This document shows, piece by piece, positions 36,013-43,929 of a DNA stretch of 64,000 bases. The notes beneath the pieces were generated by a model. The model saw nothing but the letters and a program-made list of their open reading frames with translations. It was not told the origin of the DNA and did no database searches. The translations under genes were made by a program, and so were the position numbers. The stretch covers positions 1-64,000 of the forward strand of contig DASZBM010000001.1 of assembly GCA_035944135.1 (NCBI GenBank). Reading direction: 5' to 3'. Every line of letters starts with the position of its first letter. Position 1 is the first letter of the stretch. The DNA comes from Acidobacteriaceae bacterium. GTDB lineage: Bacteria > Acidobacteriota > Terriglobia > Terriglobales > Acidobacteriaceae.

Positions 36013-36972
36013 ATGAATTACCCCAAAAGCCTTGACCTCGTTGGCGTGGGCCTGAATGCGACGGACACTTTGATCCGCCTATCCGAGTTTCCCCAGCGCG
36101 GGTCGAAGCTCGAATATGACGCAGAATCTCTTATGCCTGGCGGACAGGTCGCATCGACCGTCGTTGCGTGTCAGACCTGGGGCCTACGCACGCGCTATGT
36201 TGGGAAGCTCGGCGATGACGACGCGTCGCGTTTGCACGGTCGTGAGTTCGACCGGACGGGAGTTGAAGCCAAGCTCATCAACGTAAAAGGCGCCGCAAGC
36301 CCAAAATCGCTGATCATGGTTGACCCAGAGGGCGAACGAACCGTGTTGTGCCGTCGGGATGAACGGCTGATTCTTCAACCCGAAGAGCTGCGCCGCGATT
36401 GGATTACGGATGCTCGTGCACTCCATGTCGATGGGCACGATACGGCTGCGGCGATCCAGGCGGCCAGTTGGGCTCGCGAAGCTGGACTCGCTGTAATTGC
36501 CGACCTCGATGAAATCTATCCAGGTGTCGATGCACTAATCGAGAAGATCGATTATCTGATCGTCAGCCGCGACTTCCCTGCCCGTTTAACCGGCGAAAGA
36601 AATCTTGTTAAGGCTCTTCGTGAGATCCAGGCCCGCTATGGATGCCAGCTCACAGCAGCCACTCTCGGGCCGGGCGGCGTGCTCGCGTGGAATGGAGAGA
36701 GCGTCCATTACGCGCCTGCCTATCGCGTTCCGGTAGTCGACACGACTGGAGCAGGCGATATCTTTCACGCCGGCTTCATCTTTGCGCTGCTGCACGGATG
36801 GCCGCTGGAGCGCCAGCTCGATTTCGCATGCGCCGCCGCCGCGATGAACTGCATGGCGGAGGGTGCGCGAGGCGGGATCAGCAGCGTGGATTCTATCCTC
36901 AACTTTATGCAAACAACTCCGCACTATGACGAGAGCGTCGAGCAGGTCCTGCAAACAGAATTGTCATTCTAA
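36013..36972 (+). CDS. PfkB/ribokinase-family carbohydrate kinase
   Basis: Cytoplasmic kinase of 319 residues. Visible are the N-terminal glycine pattern (MPGGQVASTVVACQTWG), the substrate region, and the C-terminal PfkB signature DTTGAGDIFHAGFIFAL, containing the catalytic Asp and anion hole. It phosphorylates a sugar or sugar-acid (ribokinase, KDG kinase or fructokinase-like). It starts 56 bases after the oxidoreductase and may be co-transcribed with it. KDG kinase would fit a glucuronate route, but the sequence does not prove it. Confidence 0.85.
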   Translation: MNYPKSLDLVGVGLNATDTLIRLSEFPQRGSKLEYDAESLMPGGQVASTVVACQTWGLRTRYVGKLGDDDASRLHGREFDRTGVEAKLINVKGAASPKSLIMVDPEGERTVLCRRDERLILQPEELRRDWITDARALHVDGHDTAAAIQAASWAREAGLAVIADLDEIYPGVDALIEKIDYLIVSRDFPARLTGERNLVKALREIQARYGCQLTAATLGPGGVLAWNGESVHYAPAYRVPVVDTTGAGDIFHAGFIFALLHGWPLERQLDFACAAAAMNCMAEGARGGISSVDSILNFMQTTPHYDESVEQVLQTELSF

Positions 36973-37001
36973 CTTGAGTTTGCCCGCGCCGACGCGATAA
37001 C

Positions 37002-37874
37002 TCACCAAGCGATCTTGTTCGGAAAGAACTCTGCAAACAGCTCGTCGTAATACGGCTTAAGCTCCTGCAGGTTGGGCTTGGTGTGACCCTTTGAATAAAG
37101 ATCGTATGGGTTGAACTTCAGCACCCACGGCAACATCGCCCGGTCCTGCTCATTGCAAAGATAGTCATACGCACCGTGCCGGTGCCAGGCATAGAACGAG
37201 TGATAGCGCAGCATATAAAGCGCTTCCATCGGAAGATAACTCTTCATTACCTCGTAGATGTAGCCATCGTGACCGAAGGACAGCTTTACGTTGTCCAGGC
37301 CACAGTTCGGCTCGTAAATGCCGTACTTAGTCTGATAGGCCGGATTGTTATAGTCCGGATTATCGCGGAAATACTCGGGAAATACGACAGCCTCGGAGTA
37401 CGCGCACCCGGTCGGAAATGTGTCGCCTACAACACCCCACTGCGGCTCGCCATATAGGCAGAGACACTTGCCAAGATCGTGCACGAAACCGGTAGCCACC
37501 ATCCACCGCGGATGTCCATCCCGGCGAATCGCTTCGGATGTCTGCAAGAGATGCTCGAGTTGCGTGAGATCTGTATCCGGGTCGCTGTCGTCAACCAGTG
37601 TGTTCAAATACTCCGCCGCCTCCCAGATGCTCTTCTGCCCTCGGGTCAGCCCGAAATACTCTTTCTCCTTCGCCAGCACGTACTCATGGGTTTGAAACGT
37701 GTGGTTCAGGCGATAGAACTCGGCCACGCCAGGATTCGCCGTTGCATCGTATTGCCGAAACTCCTCCTGCGACTTGCCTTCCTTGTATCGACCTTCAAGG
37801 AACTCGTCCCACTCCTCCATATCGGCTGACAGGGGGTTCTGCTTGGCTGAATCGAGCTGCGTTGCTGTGCTCAT
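37002..37874 (-). CDS. Bacterial myo-inositol oxygenase
   Basis: MIOX uses a di-iron centre and O2 to open myo-inositol to D-glucuronate in the cytoplasm. The 290-residue protein follows animal MIOX along its length and keeps every iron ligand: His121 (GHPRW), His132/Asp133 (HDLGK), His202 (GHDGY), His225 (YHSFY) and Asp258 (FNPYDLY). It also has GEPQWGVVGDTFPTGC and CNEQDRAMLPWV. GGAG eight bases before the ATG supports the start. It is divergent from a small membrane peptide and a sugar transporter. A perfect GTTACCGGTAAC palindrome lies 35 bases upstream, next to a TTGCCA-18-TATAGT promoter. MIOX is rare in bacteria; a Terriglobus homologue is known. Confidence 0.95.
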   Translation of the reverse strand: MSTATQLDSAKQNPLSADMEEWDEFLEGRYKEGKSQEEFRQYDATANPGVAEFYRLNHTFQTHEYVLAKEKEYFGLTRGQKSIWEAAEYLNTLVDDSDPDTDLTQLEHLLQTSEAIRRDGHPRWMVATGFVHDLGKCLCLYGEPQWGVVGDTFPTGCAYSEAVVFPEYFRDNPDYNNPAYQTKYGIYEPNCGLDNVKLSFGHDGYIYEVMKSYLPMEALYMLRYHSFYAWHRHGAYDYLCNEQDRAMLPWVLKFNPYDLYSKGHTKPNLQELKPYYDELFAEFFPNKIAW

Positions 37875-37908
37875 CGATCGACTCCAGGGGATCTCAAAAA
37901 GATCCTAC

Positions 37909-37920
37909 GTTACCGGTAAC
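37909..37920. promoter_or_regulatory. LacI-type operator between the divergent MIOX and transporter promoters
   Basis: GTTACCGGTAAC is a perfect 12-bp palindrome. It overlaps by two bases the -10 (TATAGT, 37919-37924) of the MIOX promoter. It also covers the -35 position of the opposite promoter, whose -10 is TATAAT at 37937-37942. One bound repressor could block both. The site matches the one at receptor A in 11 of 12 bases. Confidence 0.7.
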
Positions 37921-37948
37921 TATAAGGAGTTTGCTCTATAATTGGCAA
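37919..37948 (-). promoter_or_regulatory. Predicted MIOX promoter
   Basis: Minus-strand -35 TTGCCA (37943-37948) and -10 TATAGT (37919-37924) with an 18-base spacer, 45 bases upstream of the MIOX ATG. Confidence 0.55.
37937..37942 (+). promoter_or_regulatory. Predicted -10 element of the small peptide/transporter unit
   Basis: A perfect TATAAT about 80 bases upstream of the small peptide gene. No good -35 is seen; the LacI-type palindrome occupies that position. Confidence 0.5.
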
Positions 37949-38020
37949 GCGCTAAATCGGCCCACTAGCGACCTGGGCCGTTCCATTGCGCCCCGAACTG
38001 TGCCTGAAGGAGGCTCCGGC

Positions 38021-38125
38021 TTGCGAACCAGGAACACCGCGAAAGCTGTACTGACTGACGTGCAATTCTGGATTCCTCTCGGCGTGCTCATCTTTGGCAT
38101 CGTCCTCCTGGTTTGGCTTCATTAA
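38021..38125 (+). CDS. 34-residue single-span membrane peptide ahead of the sugar transporter
   Basis: A TTG start has a perfect AAGGAGG (38007-38013) seven bases upstream. The product has a short basic N-terminus followed by one hydrophobic span (VQFWIPLGVLIFGIVLLVWL) and ends with His. It stops 27 bases before the transporter ATG. Very small membrane peptides of this layout are found beside several solute transporters as accessory subunits. The gene is too short for most gene callers. No known family can be named. Confidence 0.7.
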   Translation: MRTRNTAKAVLTDVQFWIPLGVLIFGIVLLVWLH

Positions 38126-38152
38126 TCCGACGGAGCAGATCGCGAACACTCT

Positions 38153-39445
38153 ATGCCGACTCAAATCGACACCTCCTCCTCGCGATTCGCCGGATCCACT
38201 CACGTACTTGGAGTGCTCTGCGGCCTGACCGCCGGCGTCTGGCTGGGCGCAGCTGAAGCCCCCACAAAGCTCGTTCACGCTGGTTTTTCTCCTTTCGCGA
38301 TCTCGCTCTGCATGGTGACTGGCGTCTTCACAGCGCGCTGGACCTTCCCCACCCTGCTTAAGGGAACGAGTTATGTCTTCCGCGACCTGATGTGCAGAGC
38401 GCATCTTTTGATCTGGGCAATCCTTGCTGGAGCGCTCTGGGCAGTGGCCAACACACTTACCGTCTTCGCTATCCGCGACGTTGGCCTCTCGATAGCCTTT
38501 CCCATGTGGAATACGAACTCCCTCGTCGGGCTTCTCTGGGGACGCGTGCTCTTCCGCGAACTCGATGGCGCCGACGGCCGAACGATCGCCAAAGTCGTCA
38601 CCGGTGCAGCGTGTATTGTTGTGGCCGCGATCATGCTTGGCTTCAGCACGGTTCACGGAGGAAGTTCAACCGGTCACAACGCAGTCGGCGGCATTCTCGC
38701 AGCGTTCGGAGCCAGCCTGATGTGGGGCACAATGTACGTGCCCTACCGCAAGGCGTATCTCAGCGGCATGAATCCTCTCTCCTTCGTGACGGCGTTCACC
38801 GTCGGCGAGCTCGTCACCATGCTTCTCCTCACCTGGACACTCGACGGAGGGCGCCACTCCTCCGCTTTCCAGATCGTGCACTCCGGTCAGGTTCTCTTCT
38901 GGCTCTTCCTCGGCGGATTCGTCTGGGTCATCGGCGACATGTTTCAGCAGTTTGCCGCAAAATATCTCGGCATCGGCCGCGGCATTCCGCTGTCCAACAC
39001 CAACCAGCTTTGGGGACTCGCCTGGGGTGCGCTGGTATTCGGAGAACTGGCCGGCGCTGATCATCTCCACAAGCTGCTCGTCCTGGGCGGATCGCTCATC
39101 ATGATCGTCGGCGCTCTGTTTATCAGCACTGCGAAAGCATCTGCGGGAGAACATTCATCTCGTAATGACGCGCTTGAGCGAGAATGCAATCGTTACGGCC
39201 TCAACTATAACGAGGTGCTCGTCGCCCAAAGTGGAGACGAGTTCGGCCATGGCCCCGATCGCCGCCGTTGGTGGGACTACGCCATCGTCATTTCGGCTAC
39301 CGCCATCTTTATCTGGCTTGCGTGTAGAGCTTCCATCCCTCCGCTTGCAATGAACTTGCATTGGATCGCCGTCCTTGCAGTCATTCTGATCGCAAGTCTG
39401 ATCGGCTGCGGATACCGCCTCTATACGCAGACCCGCTTCAGCTAA
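38153..39445 (+). CDS. GRP/RhaT-like (DMT superfamily) sugar transporter
   Basis: The 430-residue inner-membrane protein has about ten hydrophobic helices in two EamA-like repeats. It carries family-like stretches (GVWLGAAEAPTKLVHAG, MWNTNSLVGLLWG, ASLMWGTMYVPYRKAY, IPLSNTNQLWGLAWGALVFGEL) typical of glucose/rhamnose-type permeases of the GRP group. A polar loop and a final hairpin form a C-terminal extension of about 110 residues. It lies downstream of a 34-residue membrane peptide and divergent from MIOX, so inositol, glucuronate or a related sugar is the likely cargo. The substrate is inferred only from context. Confidence 0.78.
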   Translation: MPTQIDTSSSRFAGSTHVLGVLCGLTAGVWLGAAEAPTKLVHAGFSPFAISLCMVTGVFTARWTFPTLLKGTSYVFRDLMCRAHLLIWAILAGALWAVANTLTVFAIRDVGLSIAFPMWNTNSLVGLLWGRVLFRELDGADGRTIAKVVTGAACIVVAAIMLGFSTVHGGSSTGHNAVGGILAAFGASLMWGTMYVPYRKAYLSGMNPLSFVTAFTVGELVTMLLLTWTLDGGRHSSAFQIVHSGQVLFWLFLGGFVWVIGDMFQQFAAKYLGIGRGIPLSNTNQLWGLAWGALVFGELAGADHLHKLLVLGGSLIMIVGALFISTAKASAGEHSSRNDALERECNRYGLNYNEVLVAQSGDEFGHGPDRRRWWDYAIVISATAIFIWLACRASIPPLAMNLHWIAVLAVILIASLIGCGYRLYTQTRFS

Positions 39446-39448
39446 ACG

Positions 39449-40993
39449 CTACCGAGCGTTCCCCGCCGTAACCCAATTCACGTAAATCGGATTCCCTACC
39501 AGCGCGACCTGCCCCGACGCATCGTGAACCTCAAGGAGAAACCAGCTTCGGCTTGATCCCGCCGTCACGGTCCAATGCAGCGAAGCGTGATCACCATGGA
39601 TCGTTTGTGCGGGAGCACTCGTGCCGCCGCCCTCGACGAGTTGCGCCGAATCGCCGTCACATCCGTCGATCCGAACATCAACGGCGATCTGTTCGCCGGC
39701 CTTTGCGTCAAGAAGACCGCCCATTACAGCCGAAGCCGACGAAGTGTGGCCGGACATGTCCAGCATCCGATTGCGCGTTCCGGCGACATCAATGAACACT
39801 CGCCCTGAGCGAATACCCTCGAGAATCGCAGGTGTCGACAAGTCTCTCGCGTACACCACCGTCGTCGGGTGACCGACCGCGTTGGTCGCATCAGGAGGAA
39901 GCAGAGGTTGATGGTTGTCGCTGCCTCCGATCGCGGTCAGCCGATGCCCAAGATTCAACTGCTCCTGCCAGAATGGAATGCCTGACTCCGCCGGATCTTC
40001 GCCCCCGCCGTTCACCGCCTCTATACCGGTGAAGTAATGCATCTGGACAGGACTCTCCGGCGTCCACCGACATCCCATACAAATTTCACCGCCCGGCGCG
40101 TTCGGGTGGTTAATAGACAGCAGCGCCCCAAGCCTTTGCGCATTCTGGAGGAGAACGTCCAGTGTTGGAACAGCTTTGCTGCCGACGCGGAAATCTAGAA
40201 AATCTGTCGTCCCCAGAAAGTTAATATGGCCCTGAAATGTCGTAATCTCGCGCCCCGGGATCAGCAGCACATTATTGAAATAAGGCTGCAGTTCGCGCAT
40301 CGCGTCATATTGCGACATCGCGTTATGGTCCGTGATTGCAATGAAGTCGAGGCCGCGCCGCTCTGCCGCTTCGACCGTCATGAAGACGGGGCACGGCACC
40401 ATCTGCCCAGATTGATTCGGGCAATGTCCGTCGCTGTGAGCAGTGTGCATGTGCAGATCGCCGCGGTACCAGGCTGGTCCTGAGCGCAGTGGTTCGCGCA
40501 AAATCGCCGGTTCGTCGCTGACCAACCCCGAACGAGAAAGAAAAACCGTAGCCGTGTAATGTGCCGTCACGTGAGCACGGATGTTAGGAACGCCGATAAG
40601 AATGTTCCACTCACCCGCCGGAATAGGACCGGGAAGACATGATGGAGTCGCGTCAGCCAGCCCCACCGTGAGTGTAGATTTGTTTCCACCGCTCCAGCAT
40701 CTCAGCTCGGACGGATCCTCCAGCCCGAGATCAAGCGCAGTCTTCTGCTCGCGCCCCGTGTAGCTAAAGGTTATGGTGACGCGGTGCACGCCGCTCGGAA
40801 CGTGGAAAGGAACTTCGATGTAACTGTGGTTCTGCGAGCCCAACACCACGCCATGGAGCGTGATGTCCGGCTTCGAAAGATCAGTCGATGAGACCGATTG
40901 TGCAGTGGCGACCCGCGCCTGATGCCACGCGAGCGGAAATCCGAGAGCGAGGAGCCACGCTTGCTTTGTCAGGAATCTCGACGAGACAAACAT
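39449..40993 (-). CDS. Secreted CehA/McbA-family PHP-domain metallohydrolase
   Basis: The 514-residue protein has an export signal (ending about ATAQ), an N-terminal beta-sandwich (about 40-170) and a PHP domain with the metal-binding GDLHMHTAHSDGHCP, DFIAITDHN, LLIPGREITT and INHPN, ending with GGSDNHQ. CehA/McbA proteins are a branch of PHP hydrolases including a carbaryl hydrolase, but most act on unknown phosphoesters or amides. Its stop lies three bases from the transporter stop, convergent. The role beside inositol and sugar genes is unknown. Confidence 0.82.
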   Translation of the reverse strand: MFVSSRFLTKQAWLLALGFPLAWHQARVATAQSVSSTDLSKPDITLHGVVLGSQNHSYIEVPFHVPSGVHRVTITFSYTGREQKTALDLGLEDPSELRCWSGGNKSTLTVGLADATPSCLPGPIPAGEWNILIGVPNIRAHVTAHYTATVFLSRSGLVSDEPAILREPLRSGPAWYRGDLHMHTAHSDGHCPNQSGQMVPCPVFMTVEAAERRGLDFIAITDHNAMSQYDAMRELQPYFNNVLLIPGREITTFQGHINFLGTTDFLDFRVGSKAVPTLDVLLQNAQRLGALLSINHPNAPGGEICMGCRWTPESPVQMHYFTGIEAVNGGGEDPAESGIPFWQEQLNLGHRLTAIGGSDNHQPLLPPDATNAVGHPTTVVYARDLSTPAILEGIRSGRVFIDVAGTRNRMLDMSGHTSSASAVMGGLLDAKAGEQIAVDVRIDGCDGDSAQLVEGGGTSAPAQTIHGDHASLHWTVTAGSSRSWFLLEVHDASGQVALVGNPIYVNWVTAGNAR

Positions 40994-41030
40994 GTTCCTC
41001 GCTAACCCGGCCAGGTACTCGTGACGCTTG

Positions 41031-41276
41031 TTAGTAGACCAGCTTCAACGCGAACTGCAACGTGCGTGCGCCGTTATTGCCGTTGCTGTTCTTTGTACTG
41101 GTGATGGGACTGAATCGGCTGCCAATCGTGTTCGAGCCCAGCTTCGGGCTGGTAAAGTTCAGGTTCCCCGGTGTGCGAAGTCCGGCGCGTTCGTTGTGTT
41201 TAATGCCTCCGCACGGAATTCCACACGGAAAGATTCCGTTATCGCGAACGACAAAGCCTGAAAGTGAGTGCCGCAT
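41031..41276 (-). pseudogene. C-terminal relic of an Oar-like TonB-dependent receptor, frameshifted
   Basis: Two minus-strand frames have to be joined. One encodes FRVEFRAEALNTTNAPDF, the conserved late-barrel motif of this receptor class. The other encodes RTPGNLNFTSPKLGSNTIGS and the terminal strand ARTLQFALKLVY. A frameshift near 41180 separates them, and nothing of the other thousand or so residues is present upstream. It sits between the PHP hydrolase and GH35 genes, so a fourth receptor once belonged to this locus. Confidence 0.7.
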
Positions 41277-41416
41277 CCGACGAATTCTTGCGTTCGCTTT
41301 CTTTTGGCAACCCGACCATTAAAAATGGGTCTATATATATATGACTGTCAATAGATTATTTTCTATTCGATTAAATCGAACACACTGACGCGCCGCCCGG
41401 CTCTCCAACAATCAAT
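41277..41416. other. AT-rich gap upstream of the receptor relic
   Basis: Markedly AT-rich compared with its surroundings, with an (AT)n run near 41331-41341. No gene or clear terminator is seen. It may hold a deletion junction. Confidence 0.35.
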
Positions 41417-43456
41417 TCAATGGGTTATGCGCCGCACATTATCGGCGCGGAGAGGCCGATACACTTCCGTTTCCACGATGCTGAGGATCGGCGGCTCAGT
41501 CTTCCCCACAACTTGGCCGTTGAGCTCGACAAGCCCCGGCGTGGGCGAGTCAAGGATGGGCTTCGTCAGTCCCGCGAGCTTCGGATGCGGATCGTTCTTG
41601 AGCAGCTCGAAAATGACAACGTCGTTCTTCCCTTTCTTCAACCACACTCCTGGGACGTAGAGAGTAGCCTGCGGGCCGATGTTCCAGAATCTGCCCAGAG
41701 CGTGGCCATTAATCCAGACTGCTCCCATGCCAAGTGCGCGCGTGTCGAGAAACGTGTCACCCACCTTCTTCAACGAGAACGTCCCTTGAGCAAAGTGCGG
41801 ACCCGCAGCAAATGGCTTCGCATGCGCGCTCACTTGCGGTGCCGGATCCATCGGCAACGAATAAATCTGCCATCCGCGTAGCGGCTCTCCATCGAGAAGC
41901 GCGTCGTGGATGCCCTTCGTCTCATCGCGCATCCGCTTCGTTGAGTTCAGCCTGCCCATGTTCTCCACCAGAATGTCGAGCTGGGCTCCAACGGTCGCGC
42001 TAATCGTCATCTCGTCCTGGTGATAGTGACGGTTGAGCGTTCCCACTTGCTTGCCGTCAACATACACGACGGCGAAATCCTCCATGTGCTCAAGCATGAG
42101 CGTCGCACTCTGCGCAGCCTGCTTTAATCGAGTTCGGTAGAGGATCAACCCATAGGCCTGTCCGATCTGCTCCATCGTCTTCGGCGCGTCGCTCGCAATC
42201 GGCGATGGCAGCGCATCCCATAGCGACTCCGTGCGAGTGAGCGTGAACGCCGTTACAGCCAGCACCGCGGGAACCGGAGGAACAGGCTGCGCCTTCTCAT
42301 GCGTGTATTTCAGAATGACGTCACGATAGGCGAAGAACTTCGCGGTTGGATGGCCAGCTTCATCGATCGGTGCGTCGTAGTCATAGCTTGTGACGTTGCC
42401 ACGATACGCGCCGGTGGACTCGCTTGCACCAGCCATGAAACCAAAGCTCGTGCCTCCGTGCACCATATACAGGTTTAGTGACGCGCCGCGCGCCAGAATC
42501 GTATTCAGGTCCTCGAGTTGCGGACCAATGGGCCGTGTCTGGTGCGGATGCCCCCATAGATCAAACCAGCCCGGCCAATATTCGGTCGCAAAAAGCGGCT
42601 GTCCCGGGCGCACACGTTCAAGCTCATCGAGCGCCGCCCCCGCTCTTCCCGTTCCGAAGTTCACTCCGGAGTACACTCCATCAATTTCTCCGCGCTCCAG
42701 CGCCTTCGATGGATCGACTGTGTACAGAAGCGAGTGCGTGAAGCCGTCGTCGACAAAAATCTGATGCAGATGATCCAGATAGGCTGGGTCGTTGCCAAAG
42801 TTCCCAAACTCGTTCTCGATCTGGACCGCGAGGATCGGACCGCCAAGCCCGATCTGCAGCGGCGCTACCTCCTGCGCGAGCCGCTTCATCCACCGCTCCA
42901 CGGGCACCATATACGCTGGATCGTTGCTGCGCAGGGCCGTCTTCATGCGCGGATTGGCCAGCAGCCACGCTGGAAATCCTCCGAACTCCCACTCCGCGCA
43001 TGAGTATGGGCCTGCCCGGAGCAGCACATACATATGCTCCTCCTGCGCTGTCTTGATGAATGCCGCGAGGTCGTTCTGTCCGGTGAAGTCATAAACGCCC
43101 GGTTTCGGCTCGTGCACGTTCCAGAAGACATACGTGGCGATCGTATTCAGGCCCATAGCGCGAGCCATTCTGATTCGGTCACGCCAGTAAGCGCGCGGCA
43201 CGCGAGTGTAATGAATCTCTCCGGAAAGAACCTGGAACGGTTTGCCATCCAGCTCGAAGTGATCCCCGGCGACCTTGAACGTGTGGGCTTCCGTCTGACG
43301 CTGCGCAACACAAGTCGGCCCGAGCAGTGCAACCGACGCAAGCAGCGTAGCCAAACAAGTACAAATGCGAAAGATGGGTGGCCTCCCTATAGCGGGATGC
43401 CCATATGGGCCCGCGTATTCGCCAACTTCTTGAGCATACCGCTGACGAAGAGTCAC
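41417..43456 (-). CDS. GH35-family beta-galactosidase
   Basis: Secreted enzyme of about 679 residues that removes terminal beta-galactose from plant or other glycans. It has a signal-like hydrophobic region near residues 28-50, then the GH35 core FKVAGDHFELDGKPF, SGEIHYTRVP, RAGPYSCAEWEFGGFPAWL, the acid/base motif IENEFGN and the nucleophile motif ATEYWPGWFD. C-terminal jelly-roll domains follow. The start is a GTG at 43456 with no strong ribosome site; the real start could be slightly downstream. No operator of either LacI family is visible upstream. Confidence 0.93.
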   Translation of the reverse strand: MTLRQRYAQEVGEYAGPYGHPAIGRPPIFRICTCLATLLASVALLGPTCVAQRQTEAHTFKVAGDHFELDGKPFQVLSGEIHYTRVPRAYWRDRIRMARAMGLNTIATYVFWNVHEPKPGVYDFTGQNDLAAFIKTAQEEHMYVLLRAGPYSCAEWEFGGFPAWLLANPRMKTALRSNDPAYMVPVERWMKRLAQEVAPLQIGLGGPILAVQIENEFGNFGNDPAYLDHLHQIFVDDGFTHSLLYTVDPSKALERGEIDGVYSGVNFGTGRAGAALDELERVRPGQPLFATEYWPGWFDLWGHPHQTRPIGPQLEDLNTILARGASLNLYMVHGGTSFGFMAGASESTGAYRGNVTSYDYDAPIDEAGHPTAKFFAYRDVILKYTHEKAQPVPPVPAVLAVTAFTLTRTESLWDALPSPIASDAPKTMEQIGQAYGLILYRTRLKQAAQSATLMLEHMEDFAVVYVDGKQVGTLNRHYHQDEMTISATVGAQLDILVENMGRLNSTKRMRDETKGIHDALLDGEPLRGWQIYSLPMDPAPQVSAHAKPFAAGPHFAQGTFSLKKVGDTFLDTRALGMGAVWINGHALGRFWNIGPQATLYVPGVWLKKGKNDVVIFELLKNDPHPKLAGLTKPILDSPTPGLVELNGQVVGKTEPPILSIVETEVYRPLRADNVRRITH

Positions 43457-43499
43457 GAGCCGGCTGAACGCGCGGCCACTCTATAAATGGCTGCCCACG

Positions 43500-43715
43500 T
43501 GATCGCATTACTGTGCGACCGTCCGTGACGGTCGTGGAATCGCTCCCATACTTCGCTCCGCTCGAATACGTTGCTATGATCTTTTGACTTCCGACCGGAA
43601 GCGTCACCGTTGTGTAGCTCGCCTTTCCGCTGCTATCCACTGGGACCGTACTCAGAAGCGTCGATCCGTTGTAGAACGACACGGCACCAGTAGCACTCGG
43701 CGGTCCCGGGCTGCA
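43500..43715 (-). pseudogene. Relic of a bacterial Ig-like (Big_3_5-type) domain
   Basis: A minus-strand frame encodes GPPSATGAVSFYNGSTLL, VDSSGKASYTTVTLPVGS and KIIATYSSGAKYGSD, the consecutive strands of the Ig-like repeats in large secreted acidobacterial proteins. The match covers one repeat. The frame then runs out of homology toward the GH35 start. No start or flanking repeats are present, so it is a fragment. Confidence 0.55.
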
Positions 43716-43895
43716 CCGTTCCGATCTGCGCCGGCGTGCAAAGCGGCGAAGCCTTGCGGCGCATCACATGCAACAGGTTGTGTCCCCTCCACCCATAGAA
43801 AACAAATTCCGAAGGCCTTCATCCTTACCATTTAATAGTGAGGGCAGTGAACACTTAAGTCCGAGCCTAACCCTTTTCATCTGAAGATTTTGCGC
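43716..43895. other. Intergenic stretch without a recognised element
   Basis: No gene, repeat or clear regulatory site is visible between the Ig-like relic and the terminator of the M1 peptidase. Confidence 0.4.
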
Positions 43896-43929
43896 AAAAA
43901 GTACGGGGAGGGGGTCCCCCTTACTCCCC
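43896..43929 (-). terminator. Terminator overlapping the M1 peptidase stop codon
   Basis: On the minus strand GGGGAG-TAA-GGGGGACCCCCTCCCC forms a G/C hairpin whose left arm contains the TAA stop codon. It is followed within a few bases by TTTTT. Confidence 0.6.

Noticed and set aside
41331-41341. AT dinucleotide run as an origin or att site
   Set aside because: Short, no DnaA boxes, no flanking repeats or integrase.
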